Source: Entoloma clypeatum (taxonomy: Eukaryota; Basidiomycota; Agaricomycetes; Agaricales; Entolomataceae). From it: a stretch of 64,000 nt of DNA. Both the position numbers and the translations under genes were made by a program. The notes under the pieces are model-generated. The model saw only the letters and a list, made by a program, of their open reading frames with translations, was not told where the DNA came from and searched no databases. The DNA lies in the NCBI GenBank assembly GCA_963565915.1, contig OY751488.1, positions 992,001-1,056,000 on the forward strand, read 5' to 3'. This document shows positions 22,035-33,923 of this stretch, in pieces. Positions within the stretch are counted from its first letter, which is position 1; every line of letters begins with the position of its first letter.

Positions 22035-24241
22035 ATGCCTGACATGCTGGAACTGAATTGTTTGGTCTCCGGCGATGATCCTGGCAACATCTTCACAATC
22101 AAGATTGCGAGCGCCAAGTATGTCAGCGCTCTCAAAGACGCGATCAAGGACAAGAAGAAGCCTTTATTCCAGGATCTCGACCCTGACGACCTCGTCCTCT
22201 GGAAGGTTTCTTTCTCTGTTGATCATAGCCTCCAGGAGAACCTCGACAACATCGCGTTAGTAGCTGATGAAGGGTCGTTATCGCCTCTAGATAAGTTGTC
22301 AAATGTCTTCTCCGACGTGCCGAAGGGCATCTACACATCGTCATAAAGGCTCCTGCTGCAGGTGAGTTGGAATCTTCATTCACCGCTGCTGCCAGTCTCT
22401 GGACACATCGGCATATTCAATTTCCCCTGACTTACCACCACCTCCGCAAAACTGATCTGACGTTCTATCCACTTCCCCCTTGCCGATTGTAACTGAAATA
22501 TTTATTCGTTTGGTCACCTCCCAAACGCTATTCGCTGGCCGCTGTGCACTCCATCCTTACACATGTACTCTGCATCGTTACAGATCCCAAGCGACCCCGT
22601 TCGAGTGACATCGAGCTGCAGACCCCTAAAAAGATCCACACGGAATCCCTTCATCCTCAACCCCAGGGTATGTTCCGTAGCTTCTATGTTTAACGGTAAC
22701 TGTATCACATCGTTGGCAGTATCACCCCCACGCCTGAACAAACTTGAAGAACAAATAGCCACTAGCATGGCCACCGCATTCAAACCCTTCAAGCAATATC
22801 TCGAATATCTAGCCCGGGGAAAGTTGGACGGATACCTCGATTCCAACAGTCGTAACGACAAAGTTCTTGTCTCCGGGGTGAGGTTGTCGAGGGACCCAAA
22901 TCTTCTCCTTTATGGTCTCGGCAAAAACATAGACATGGAGACGACCGAGAAGCTGTTTGTCTGTGATACAGTGTACGTGATTTGAACCCTGCTTTCAACT
23001 ACAATACTTATCTTCCCCCTTACAAGTCACCTGTTCAATACCCCAGGTTCGGGCAAAACCCGCCTGACGCTTGACGGTCTCTGCCACAATTGGGGATTCT
23101 ATTTTTCATGCCAAAGAAAACTTGACTCAGCGTCCTGCGGCTCCGGCGACTTTGAGGAGGCTATCAGAGTAATACAGGATCTGAGTACTTGGAACTGGGG
23201 AACCGGTCCTGAACGCCTCAGCCGCAATGCAATTGCCGCGGACCGTGTATTTGCGATGCTATTATGTGCGCGTGTTTTTGTCCTCAAACAGTTTTTGGAT
23301 TGTATTCCGCACCCTGTGGATCTTTTAGACGCTCGACGGCGATGGGTTTTCCTTCAAATTATGCCCCCTTGTCTAGAAGTCCACCCAACCGCAGACGTTT
23401 TTATCGAACTTGTTCGCAGTCTCCGCGCCGCCCACATGTGGGAAATGCAGGCTTATATCAACTCCACGACGCTCGGGTTCGCTAGTTGGGGGGAACATTT
23501 TCCTCGGGGGCTTTTTATTGTAATTGACGAAGCGCAAGAAGCTGCTAGAAGTCTAGAGAACAGTTTTCCCTCCACTACTACGCCATCAGAGACGCGGTCG
23601 GCACTCTACGAACTGTATAGGTACATTGAGGGAACTCGCATCTTTTTCGGGACCATTATCTCTGGGACGGGACTGTCCAAGGAGATAATGGAGGTCCCAA
23701 TAACCGCGAGCTCCGCCAAAAAGATGAGCAAAAGTTACCATCCGATAATTTTCACTGGCACTGGAGTCTTCATAGACGCAGAGTCTCAAGAGAACTACGT
23801 TAACAGGTTTCTCTCATTGTCCGATACAAATGTCTCCGATCAGCGTTTGCTGCAACGTATACAGCGTTGGTTTGCTGGACGGTGCGTCTACTAGTACAGT
23901 CTTGGAAGCCTCGATCTAGTACTACTGAAGCGTAAAATCACAGTTACCGCCTTACAGCCAGACTTATCGAGCTCTTGCTTCATTCGGAAAATTCTCCCCG
24001 TCACCGCATCCTCACTGCTTTCGCCAAGTACTTGACCGGGTTCACGATCACCGATGCCACTGATCTGGAGGATGAAGAAGGCCCCATTTCTCAAGACCTT
24101 GAAGACGTCATAAATCGTTATGGGGCGCTCGTTCAAGTTGATCGTCTTTTCGAGAATGAAAGTGAGTAAGATGCTGCCAGTCAGTGTGATTATGATCTGG
24201 TCACACGTGAAACAGCAACTCTTCAAGTCATGAGGCGCTAA
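22035..24241 (+). pseudogene. Crinkler (CRN)-family protein with P-loop NTPase, frameshifted and shortened
   Basis: CRN proteins are multidomain effector or toxin-like proteins of oomycetes and fungi. The ATG at 22035 starts a CRN N-terminal domain (MLELNCLVSGDDPGNIF; ALKDAIKDKKKPLF; LWKVS). The frame is lost near 22325 and the domain's expected continuation resumes in another frame up to a GTGAG donor near 22363. Further exons follow near 22585-22668, 22720-22973, 23027-23882, 23961-24161 and 24214-24241. They carry a P-loop NTPase with Walker A GSGKT (near 23050) and Walker B LFIVIDEAQ (near 23512). The C-terminal part ends earlier than usual. The frameshift plus the short end suggest a non-functional copy; alternatively the sequence has a one-base error. 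Confidence 0.7.
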
Positions 24242-24980
24242 AAAGTCTAGAAGGAACTACAGTGAAGCTGGCATTTTGCCGGTCGATACGGAAACAAATC
24301 GTTGTATCCTCGTACGTCAAGACTGGTGTACATGAGCTTAAAGGAGGTCGACATCCTCAGACGCGAGGACGGTAGCATGATGGAGCAGACAATTGGATAA
24401 GACTCGCAGTGTGCAGTCCTACACAGACGTTGAGATGTCGAAAGATAAGTAAAAGACAGACGTTGATTCACGAGATACTACAAATACAAAACATATTGGC
24501 ACGTCAAGTTCATACCGTAACAACATCATGATGATCTTACACTTCCAATTCCACGGAGTCAACATCGAATATCCCGCGCTGTTCTTTGCAACCATCGCCA
24601 ATCCCTCGGGGTCAAAGTATAATATCCCACGCTGTTTCTGCAGCCTTGTCAGCTGTTGCTGCAACCTCCCAAATGCCTCGAGGTTAACGCCGAATATCTC
24701 TCTGCTGTTTCTGCAGCACAGATTCGGAGACTGAGTGTGGGGTTTTCTGCCATCCGCGGTAGTATTTACTGATACCTGTAAGTAGAAGTGACAATCACAG
24801 CAAGAAGCGCGTGCAACAAGGGCTACGTCGTATGCGCGAGTAACTTGAAAGGGACTACACACCACGGTAATGTAAAGCGTTCCATATGGCCGCGAAGATT
24901 GACTGCGGTGGGACACTGGGACTTGCTTGCCGGTTAGATAAAGAGGTGTTGAGAAGAAAGAAGATAAGGGGTGACGTACG
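24242..24980. repeat. Unannotated stretch with a short CTGTTTCTGCAGC repeat
   Basis: Between 24550 and 24720 three diverged copies of a unit containing AATATCCC(G/A)CGCTGTT and TGCAGC occur. The frames at 24419-24916 (minus) and 24528-24734 (plus) read through it and show no domain. Confidence 0.5.
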
Positions 24981-24981
24981 T

Positions 24982-25370
24982 TTAGTGAAAGGACTGAGCT
25001 GTGAATGGTCTCTTTGGGAACTGTGTGCCTTTGAAGGGTGGTCTTGTCCTTTGGTTCGGGGGAGTGAAGTCGGTGGTGGCGGGCGGGGGTATTTGACGGC
25101 GTGGACCCTTGGATGATGTCCGTGGTTGCCGTTTCTGCATATCAATCTCAGTGTCCATTGTCAGAGAAACGCGAATCGAACAAGGAAAACGCACACATCC
25201 GCCTGCACACCCAACACCGCCGGGTCCCGCCGCACTGTGCTTCACGGCGACGATCGACACCCCTCACCGCACGGACGGCACGGTAAGCGGGAGGAGGTTG
25301 GTGAAGTGGAGGCATAGGAGGAGACTAGGCGGACGTTTGGGCTTGAAGTGGTACAAATTATCGAACTGAG
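24982..25370 (-). pseudogene. Degraded paralog of the gene at 27142-28071
   Basis: On the minus strand this segment matches the 27-28 kb gene along its length: an HFKP...HFTNLLPL-VPSV stretch (about 25350-25275), then a KRQPRTSSKGPRRQIPPP stretch parallel to the KAPRRQVPPP stretch of the other copy. A TGA follows the VPSV segment, and a stretch present in the other copy is missing. It is probably a dead duplicate. Function unknown. Confidence 0.55.
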
Positions 25371-25580
25371 ACTTAGTTCTCACGCCTTGTCTACACACTC
25401 TTTATATCCTCTACATACATCTTCTAATCTACTTTGCTGTTCTCCTTGCCCGCTGCTCGACTCCCCACGCCACCAGCGACACCTAGATTGCTACTATGTA
25501 GCCCAGTCCAAAAATATTTGTTAATTATACACGGCGAGTTCAATAGACAAATTCTCGGTGAGAGGTTTCTTAGTACGCTG
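25371..25580. other. Short gap without a gene
   Basis: Pyrimidine-rich sequence; nothing recognised. Confidence 0.3.
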
Positions 25581-26214
25581 TTATGAAAGAAAAACATCAG
25601 CGACCCGGATGCAAAAAAAGGGAGGAGGAGGATTTATTAGCCGCCGCGGTCCCGAACGAGAACGAGCGGTCCCGATTGCGAAAGAACCGAATTTTGTGAA
25701 ACAAGAGGAAGAAAGGGAACAAAATCTCACCGAATCGTTCGAGTTGGTTTCACGCCTAACACCTAGCAGGGCCGCTCCCTTCGCTGCATCTTTAGGAATC
25801 GTGACGGTGAATTCCTGGTATTGACCAGCTTTTTCTCCATCATGATAGACGACCTTTGGATCGAACTTGGCTTTTGACAAGAGCACATCGCCGAGGCCCT
25901 TGGAGAGGTCGGTGTTGCAGCCTTTTACGCCGCCGCACGCCTGGAAACCGATGGTGACGCCGAGTTCGGTTGGGTGACCCGAGGGCGAGTACTGGGTGAA
26001 GGATCATGGGCATTGAGTAGATGGGTTTTGACTTGAACATATATGAAGAACCTACAGGTCTCATGAGTCTGAAAGTGAAATGTTGTCCCGGGTTTACAAA
26101 TATGCTGCCAGTGGTTCCATGAGCGTATCCAATGAACACGCCCTGGGCAACAGTGGTGCCAGCGGCAAAGAGGACGGCGGCGGTTGCCACGGTGAGACTG
26201 GAAAGGAGCTTCAT
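25581..26214 (-). CDS. Small secreted protein, 3' end uncertain
   Basis: The start at 26214 is chosen because it gives a clear signal peptide (MKLLSSLTVATAAVLFAAG, cleavage after TVAQ). An upstream ATG in frame adds a non-signal leader. Exon 1 is 26214-26056 (53 codons) and a 64-bp GTAGGT...CCCAG intron leads to exon 2 from 25991. The mature protein looks beta-rich: GSIFVNPGQHFTFRLMRP, then GVTIGFQACGG with a cysteine pair, then QEFTVTIPKDAAKGAALLGV. It resembles a family of small secreted agaric proteins that I know only as hypothetical or SVP1-like. The usual C-terminal strand is not found: after GVRRE the frame runs on through low-complexity sequence to 25581, so the real end, or an intron near 25770, is unresolved. 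Confidence 0.55.
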
Positions 26215-27141
26215 GGAATGGGTCGAGAAGGTGAGAGGTGATCTGAAAGTCAGAGGGATTATCATAAAGCGTTTTATACCTGCGGGGGGTCAGGGGTGTG
26301 GATAAAGAGACTGTGCAGTCGTGTGGTAGACTTCCCACTCGGAGGCCCAATGCCCGATGGCCCATCGATTGAGCGATGAGGCCGAAGACTGAGAGTCAGG
26401 GGGGCCGCCATCAGAGGGAGTGACGTTGACCTCTATGGACACTCCGGGGGGCCCTTGTACTATGAGCATCACGGCAGTGAAACGTGAGGAAACGATACAC
26501 GTTTCAACTGGCTAGAGAAGCACCACCTTTCCACATCTTCGCAGCCACCCCGGAACGGATTTCTGGCAGCCCACTGTTCTGTGGCATGCCCTGGTGACAC
26601 CACGACACTCGTGACCACTCCCTGGCAAGTAAGCACTTGGGAACGGTCGCCTCTGGGGGCATCTTTCCGCTCGTCCAACGGCCTGCCGGCATAAGTTCAA
26701 CATCTTCCCCATGTCGTCATGTCATCCTTCACAAAGGCAACGACTTACACGACACCTCATCTTGTCTTCTTTCATTCTCACCGGTCGCCGGATTGGTGAT
26801 ATCGATTAGTGATATCTATTAGCCATAGGCTTCTTTTGACTAGTAATTCTGGTAAACGGGTGGTAATGGAGCCGCGGTAATGTTGGCCGTTCGCGCTACG
26901 CCGTCATACACGCATTCGAAGCTGCACATGAAGACACACATTATTTCGCAATCATGTGTAGACGACATTGGGAGTCGAACAATATTACTTACTCAAGTAC
27001 CGCGTCTATATGCATCATCCTATTTTCATTCTGTATTGTGTCTCAACAATCGTTGTCTTCGCAATCCCCATCTCTATCATCCGACGGTGGTAGCATCTGG
27101 CTCTACTGATTCATCCAACGCACCTATCACAACAGTACATA
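26215..27141. other. Intergenic DNA, no gene recognised
   Basis: Frames of 60-70 codons overlap on both strands without domains. The plus-strand frame 26880-27539 is mostly the antisense of the gene that follows. Confidence 0.4.
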
Positions 27142-28071
27142 TCAGTAAACCATCGAACGAGGAGAACGAAAACGCATATAGGAGCAAAAAGGGGGAGAAA
27201 ACGACTCACGTCCAACGCCAACATGTCTACCTCTATAGGCCGACACGACAGGATTTTCGTGCCCTGGCTTGCACAAGCGCGAAGTCTTCCATGTGTACAT
27301 CGCTCTCGACCTCGCTTTCGTCGGACTCGCTGGAATACTGTTCACCGTCGTCCAGACTCGGTTTGAGGCGCTTGTTGAGTCCACCAGGGGACTCGGGCTC
27401 GGTGTGCCCACCATCGCGATGGGCGAGCCCTGCATTGTCGCAGAGACGGAGGTTGAGGGGTATTGAGCCGTCTTTGAGGGCGATGACAGTGGCGAGGGCG
27501 GGTGGGCGTGGAGGACGGGCGCTGTGGTTGTGGGCTTGACTGTGTCGTTGGATAAAGAGGTCTGAGTACGCTTGGTGAAAGGACTGTAAAATGCCGCTTT
27601 GGGGACTGTGTGCCTTTGAACAGCGGTTTGGTCCTTATCTTTGCGGGCGAGGAGTTCGGTGGAAGCGGGATGGGCGGGCGGGGGTACTTGACGGCGTGGA
27701 GCCTTGCAGGACGTTGAACGCGAGTAAAGCCGCCGCCGCCGCTTCTGTATATCTTTCTCAGTACCCATGGTCACAGAACACGAACGAGGATGAGGAAACG
27801 CACCAAAAACACAGATCCACCTCCACGCCCTGTCCGCCTCTCATCTCTCAGTCCCCATCCCCACGACCAACCTTGTTGGGTCCCTCGCCGCGCCTTGCTT
27901 GTGGGCGACGATCCACACCGCTCGCTGCACGGACGGCACGGGGAGCGGGAGAAGGTTGGTAAAAAGGACGAGGAGGACGTTGGCGCGGATGCGCTGCAGG
28001 GCCTCGGCGGGGTGGGGCTTGAAGTGGTGGATGACGGACTGGAGGGTGGACGAGGGTGGTGGTTGCGACAT
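27142..28071 (-). CDS. Hypothetical protein, two exons, duplicated locally
   Basis: The ATG at 28071 opens a conserved-looking segment (MSQPPPSSTLQSVIHHFKP, then RIRANVLLVLFTNLLPLPVP and a QRAVWIVAHKQGAARDPTR stretch). A GTGCGT donor near 27812 and an AAAG acceptor near 27755 would join it to a second segment. That segment is basic, then Ser/Pro/Thr-rich and probably disordered (KRRRR, KAPRRQVPPP, SPTKARSR), to about 27142. The exact join is not settled. I do not recognise the family. A degraded copy lies at 24982-25370. Helical N-terminus plus long disordered tail is all that can be said. Confidence 0.45.
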
Positions 28072-28486
28072 TTGGTTTCAGGAGGGGGCTGCCTGCTGAA
28101 GTCAAATGCACAGCCACCAGACCTCCTCGCGTTTTTGCCATGTACCCTATTTTCAATCAAAAGGGGCGGAGAAATGCTGTGATAGTCTGTGATAAAATCG
28201 AATATCACGGAGGAATGGTTCGATCACTTTTGTCGATCATGATCGGTGCACCTATTCAACAACTTCTGAGGTAGAGAAAGCTTGGAAAACGGCTGGAGAA
28301 TCTATTAAGGGAGGGGAGCAAACGAGGTAAGGGCCATCGTTACTTCAGAGTTTGATCCAAGTTCATGTGGCAAGTATCCAGTGACAGAACCGCCGAAAGA
28401 AAGCACTCCTAAAACATGAACACATGTCTTGCATTTCCCGAGGAATATGCTGTCGATTACAACGGGGCTCGGTGACTCGATGCTGG
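28072..28486. other. Intergenic region upstream of the laccase
   Basis: No gene is seen. It presumably contains the laccase promoter and the 5' region of the divergent gene at 28071. Confidence 0.4.
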
Positions 28487-28492
28487 TATAAA
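28487..28492 (+). promoter_or_regulatory. TATA box of the laccase gene
   Basis: TATAAA in the context GGTATAAAGG lies 60 bases before the laccase ATG, a usual distance for a fungal TATA promoter with a short leader. Confidence 0.6.
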
Positions 28493-28551
28493 GGCTGTCG
28501 GTCTCGAGAGGGGCCGACCACTGAATACCCCAACTACTATACCATTCGCGC

Positions 28552-30882
28552 ATGTTTTGCATCACGCTTCGACGTTTTTTCTTTGCTGCCTTGCTCTTGG
28601 GTTCCGGTTCCTACGCTGCAATTGGCCCCAAGGCTGATTTGCATATCGTGAACAGACGAGTGTCACCAGATGGATTTACACGCTCGTACGTTTGATACGT
28701 CCTCCCCACAGTGATCCCTGTTTGACATTGCGTTTGCAGGGCGGTCTTGGCTGCAAGCTCAGCAAATAACGTCACATTTCCCGGCCCTGTCATAAGTGGC
28801 ATGAAAGTACGGGTTGACCTCCGTTACAATGCTTCAATCTGACTCTCTTTTTAGGGAGACAAATTCGAGCTGAACGTTATTGATTCATTGACGGACAAGA
28901 GTATGCCAAGGGGTACAAGCATCGTACGCCTCATCCCACCCCCTCAGCACTATTGCTGACGCTTACTTGCAGCATTGGCACGGTTTCTTTCAACAAGGAT
29001 CCAGCTGGGCGGATGGTCCTGTCGGCGTCACACAGTGCCCAATCTCTCCCGGAAATTCTTTCCTCTATAATTTCAGGGTCCCGGATCAGGCCGGAACATT
29101 CTGGTATCACTCGCATTATCGTAAGAGTGCAAGGCTATTGTTATCTAACCTCTAACCTTCCTTTCCAGTGACCCAATACTGTGATGGGCTTCGGGGAGTG
29201 TTTGTCGTTTACGATCCGGATGATCCCAACCAATCCATGTAAGGCGATCTCTGTACTTTGGCGAATCTTGAGCTGACTGATTTCCAGGTATGACGTGGAT
29301 GATGGTCAGTCCTTCTCATCTGCCACATAAGAATCTCTTGACAATCAACTTTTCTTTGCGTTTCCCAGAATCGACTATCATTACACTCGCAGATTGGTCA
29401 GTCCTATCCTTCTCCTATTTTTACAATATTCCTGAAACGATCAAGGTACCATACTCCTTCTCTTTTGATCGGACGACGCCCGATAGCCAACGCTACCCTC
29501 ATCAATGGATTGGGACGCGCCGCTGGCGGTGCAGTCTCGCCTTTGGCAGTAGTCAACGTTGTTCAAGGCAAGCGATACCGTTTCCGATTGGTTTCTCTAG
29601 CCTGCGACCCCAACTACGTCTTCTCCATTGATCATCACAGCATGGTTCGTGTTCGCTTTACCTGGCGCCCACTTGGTTTTACCTAACATCCGAACAATAG
29701 ACCATCATCGAAGTGGATGGCATCGACCATAAGCCCGTCACCGTCGACTCTATCCAAATATTCACGGGCCAGCGCTATTCCTTTGTCCTCGAAGCCAACC
29801 GCCCCATCGACAACTACTGGATCCGTGCAAACCCCAACGTCGAGAGCGATGTCCCGAGAGACTTCCGCGGCGGCATCAATTCTGCCATCTTTCGGTACAA
29901 GGGAGCGCCCCGTGTCGACCCCCATACTAGACCCTCTCTCTCGCAGCCATTGCTTGAGGCGGACCTACGCCCCCAGCGCCACGCCGGTGCCCCCGGGGGC
30001 TCATCCCCTGCCGATATCGCGATCAACCTTGAGATTGGGTTGGACCCCAGCACCGGAACATTCACCATAAACGGCCAGCACTTCGTAACGCCCAATATCC
30101 CTGTCCTCCTGCAGATCCTCAGTAGGACGCGTACGCCCCAGGAGCTCCTTCCCGCTGGTAGCATGTACTCGTTGCCGCGGGACAAGATTGTTGAGTTGAG
30201 CATTCCTGGTGGATCAGTTGGATTTCCGGTTAGTGCCCCCCCTCTCTCTTTTCTGTATGATCTTGGCTCACCGTATGGAACAAACAGCACCCATTCCATC
30301 TGCATGGGGTACGATGTCATTCTTTTGTGAGTCTTACATGAGGCTGACTGTGTCACTGCATCCAGCATGCTTTCGACGTCATCAGGAGCGCTGGGAGTTC
30401 CGTCTATAATTACAAGAACCCAGTACGTCCTTTAAAGCACAAACTTCCACTCGTCTTACATGTTCACTCCCCGCAGCCGAGGCGCGATGTTGTCTCGACC
30501 GGTGGTCCCGGGGACAACGTGACCATTCGTTTCAAAACCGACAATCCTGGTCCATGGATATTCCATTGGTACGTTGCGCCCCCACATCACCGATTTACAG
30601 ATATATTTACTAACAATGTCATCATCAAGTCACATCGATTGGCATCTTGAAAAGTGAGTTGTTTCCTTCTCCCGTCTTGCGTGACGAAGGGCTGAAGGTT
30701 TATGGGACGTTCAGGGGTTTAGCAATCGTCTTTGCTGAGAGTACTGACAGAGTCGCTAATGAAACCCATCCTGGTAAGTTAACAGTCATAAGTCCGCCCT
30801 GCTGGGTTCTTTACTCGTGAAATGTATAGATGCTTGGGATCAACTGTGTCCTATCTTCGACTCTCAAGAAGAGCTTCAATAA
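28552..30882 (+). CDS. Laccase (secreted multicopper oxidase), 521 aa, 15 exons
   Basis: Laccases oxidise phenols and reduce O2 to water outside the cell, in lignin decay, pigment formation or detoxification. All 15 exons join in phase: 28552-28685, 28740-28806, 28855-28923, 28973-29120, 29169-29238, 29288-29304, 29369-29396, 29446-29644, 29701-30228, 30288-30308, 30366-30422, 30477-30568, 30630-30653, 30715-30773, 30830-30882. A signal peptide (about residues 1-22) is followed by three cupredoxin domains. The four copper-binding signatures are present: HWHG (91-94), WYHSH (near 134-138), HPFHLHGH (421-428), and [12 protein letters not shown] from 476. The type-1 copper cysteine is C477 and its axial position (C+10) is Leu, typical of medium-potential laccases. 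I see no damage; length fits the family. Confidence 0.95.
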
Positions 30883-31566
30883 TAATACATGTACATTAGA
30901 TCCTGCCTTTTGTTTTCTGATTACCGTTGCGCTTTGCTTACCGCTCTCGATTTGCTACTATTCTTGTATCATATTTATTCTTTTGTATCCCGCGCTCATC
31001 ATGATAATTGAAAGGGTTTCAACTTGGTTCAAATGCCGCCGAAGGCTTTGTGGGCGATCTTCACATTCGAAGCAGTTGATCGTTCATCCCCGTCTATTAT
31101 GAGCAACTCACCGTTCACCTTTTTTTTACATTACCAAGGTGGCGTCCCTAGTGATCGACTTCAGTGGTACAATGTGAGGATCTTGGTACAAAACTGGGTT
31201 GCGCGCGGCGACACATGTGTGGTTGATGGCCGGGAGGGTTGCTGAGTAGGTCGGAAGTATTCAGGGTTATGGTATTGAACTATGTACAACATACAAGGAC
31301 GACAATGGGAGAGAGACAGATAGTTCATTGCCAGACGCGAAACGACCATACTCCAACCTGAGTATCTAAATGTCCATCTTCTGCGTGATAATAATAATAA
31401 TAATAACAATATCAGTGAAAATGTTAAAGAGACCATTTCTGGCAACAAATACCGCAAATCCTACGAGCATTGCCAGGGCCCAGTGGACATCAAGAGGACC
31501 CAGGACGGGGTAGAGGCTCCGCGATGTCATTCACCTAAAGAAATTATCAGATACATCACATCCGAG
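30883..31566. other. Convergent intergenic region with an AAT microsatellite
   Basis: 3' flanks of the laccase and the minus-strand NTPase meet here. An (ATA)n microsatellite lies at about 31388-31406. No gene is recognised. Confidence 0.5.
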
Positions 31567-33550
31567 TCAGCGCAAAATCACCATCGGACGCACCGCAAGA
31601 GGAACCTCCAAACAGTAGATGTCACCACGATGATCATCCCTCTGGTAGTTCTGCATCCATCCCGTGGGAAAAGTCCATTGTAGATTCATGCTTCCACCTT
31701 TCGGAACGACGAGGAGATACCGTACTTCCACAGATGGCACGGACGCGCTCCCACCGCTCACTCCCTTCTTGACCTTTGCCGGAGGCGGTTGATCGGTGCG
31801 CATTTGCATCTTCAGCTTCTTTACGATCTGACGGACCTTCTGATAACCCGTGCTTGACCCTTCATGGGCACAGCGGGACGTCGTGATCAGGATGATCCAC
31901 AACAAAGCTGATGTCCCATTAATTTCGATGGTGAAAGCATCGAACGAAGGGAAATTCCCCGCATAAGGCCAGTAATAACAACCGGATTCAAAAATTTCGG
32001 GTAGGTCATGAAATCTGCGCCTCCCGCGCTGAACTTTGACAAACTGCACGTCGTCGGGTACGTCATTGGGTGTAAGGCGAACCGTCAGGTTGTCGTTCGC
32101 AGATGACATTGTATGAAGGGCCCAGGGGTCGCCCGTAGCTGTGTTCGCCAGCATCCGGTGAATGAGGGGCTCGAATAAATATCCTGCGACGCTGATCATC
32201 CGCGGAATATTCCTATAAAAGGTGATTTGCCGGCGAATCTCGCTGTCGTCGGCATCTGCCAGCAAGTCCATGAATTGTTTCGCGACCCACGTTGACTTGA
32301 ATTCTATGTGCCAATGCACGCCAAACTCCGTGGAGAGAGCGAAGATATGATGAGAGGCCTCCGGAAGTTCAGAACCGAGTATTTCTCTCCTAGAAAGAGA
32401 GGACGCGAGTCTCTGAAGTTCCCCAAGATCGAAGTTGCGTAGGTTGTGCTGTTTAACCATTTCTTTGAATGCAAAGACCCCATTATACACGTCACGAGGA
32501 GCGCGACCGAAATGCTCGATTGCGGTATCCAGAAGGTATTCGAGTGACAGTGACGCCAGAGGCATAGAGACGTCCACGCACGGTGCCGCCGCCTCGTCGG
32601 AAGACCAATCTTCGAGGAGTATACGTGTTCCTGGGTATCTGGCTAGGATAGAATCATCTCTCGAGCCCTTATAAAACAACGCCAGCGCCTCATTGAGGCG
32701 GGGGAGTCGTGCTTGGAAGTCCAACCTGTGCAGCACAGACTCTGAGAAAAAAAATTTCCCAAACACGATGCCAAGGAAATGTGGGCCTACGCTTTCCTGA
32801 GTTCTTCGCGCGTCCATAACGGAAAGCCTCGGATGTAAGGCGACCGTTCCTTCCTCCATTGCTTGTAGCGAGATGGATCGGGAGATGTGGTTTGGATAGG
32901 AAAGCACCCATCACAGATAAAGTCGAGGGACGGTTCCTCGTGCCCTCTCAGATCGAACAAAGACCAAAGGAACACAGAGGCTGATGACCCGGGAATGGGA
33001 AGTTCGAGGTCATGGGTCATAGTAGTTTTATAGACTTGACCAAAGTAGAATAGGGTAATGTTCTTGCCATCCATGGAGAATAGCACGTTCTGTTTGAGTT
33101 GGAGGAGGCGAACGAGAAGGTAGGGTTGGAACATGGTTTTACCTTTAGTGAGGACTGAAATTGAGTCCTCGGTTGTGAAGGCGAGGATGCGAGAAGGGTA
33201 TACGCACCAGTACCTGGCTGACCGGTGATGAGGATTCCGCCTGTACCCTCGCCTTCCACGCCACATTTCCAGATAAAATCAAACATGTCCACATAACATT
33301 GGCGGATGATGATTGAGGTTGGACCTCCTGGGAACGCATGACGAGGAAAGTCCTGCAAAGACAGGACATCGTCAATCGTCTTGTGCGACTGGCCCCACCA
33401 TACATCGCTGAGATGCTGCAACCCGCGTTTCTCCTCTGCCCATCCAAAGTTACGGAGGTCTTGAGGCGCTAGCCACAGCCAGTTATCTTGAACCGTGTTT
33501 GCATCTGCGAGTTGCTGGTCTCTTGCAAATAGGAGAGAGGGTGTCGACAT
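31567..33550 (-). CDS. Crinkler/RHS-type P-loop NTPase, 617 aa
   Basis: Three exons join in phase: 33550-33208, 33142-32791 and 32725-31567. The Walker A motif GQPGTGKT (residues about 110-117) is split by intron 1. It is followed by LVRLLQLKQNVLFSMDGK, a strand and a Walker B-like segment. Next comes SPDPSRYKQWRKE and PLWTREELRKALDFQAR across intron 2, where such proteins have a conserved Trp-containing segment. The C-terminal half is a long domain with no catalytic signature I can name. The architecture is that of NTPases found in fungal Crinkler and RHS-like (retrotransposon hot-spot) proteins. No CRN N-terminal ubiquitin-like domain and no signal peptide is present. The frame is intact. 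The start at 33550 is the first ATG in the frame. Confidence 0.75.
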
Positions 33551-33796
33551 GTGGCAGAATGGGTTCAATCCGCGATCGTGACAGCAGCGTGATTTTCATC
33601 TGACTTTCCCCACAAGTCAAGGCAAAATATGCAGCCTCCTCCCCATGCCCAATTGCGCGATTGAGCGGAAATGCGAGCACCGTGACAGTGTTTTACCTGA
33701 ACATCCGAAATGGACGATTTGATGTTGATGATCCCACAAAAGGCCGAGAACCCAAACCGCTCCAGAGGACTGCGGCGAGGACTATCGCGCTGCGTT

Positions 33797-33923
33797 CGGA
33801 GATGGTGGGTCAGATGGGCCGTGAGGGCGAAAGGAGTCGGGCGTCGTTCCCTCAGATGAGTGAGCTAAAGAAACAGAAATCTACGAACTGCTAATACTGT
33901 ATCTATATGACCGATCACATGAC
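33797..33923. repeat. 127-bp direct repeat, copy A
   Basis: Shares CGGAGATGGTGGG, GATGAGTGAGCTAAAGAAAC and GACCGATCACATGAC in the same order with copy B at 34851-34977. Copies are diverged and about 1.05 kb apart. Confidence 0.75.

Noticed and set aside
32690..32914. Frameshift suspected in the NTPase near 32800
   Set aside because: A GTAGGC...CACAG intron (32790-32726) restores phase and gives a continuous ELRKALDFQAR segment, so the gene is intact.
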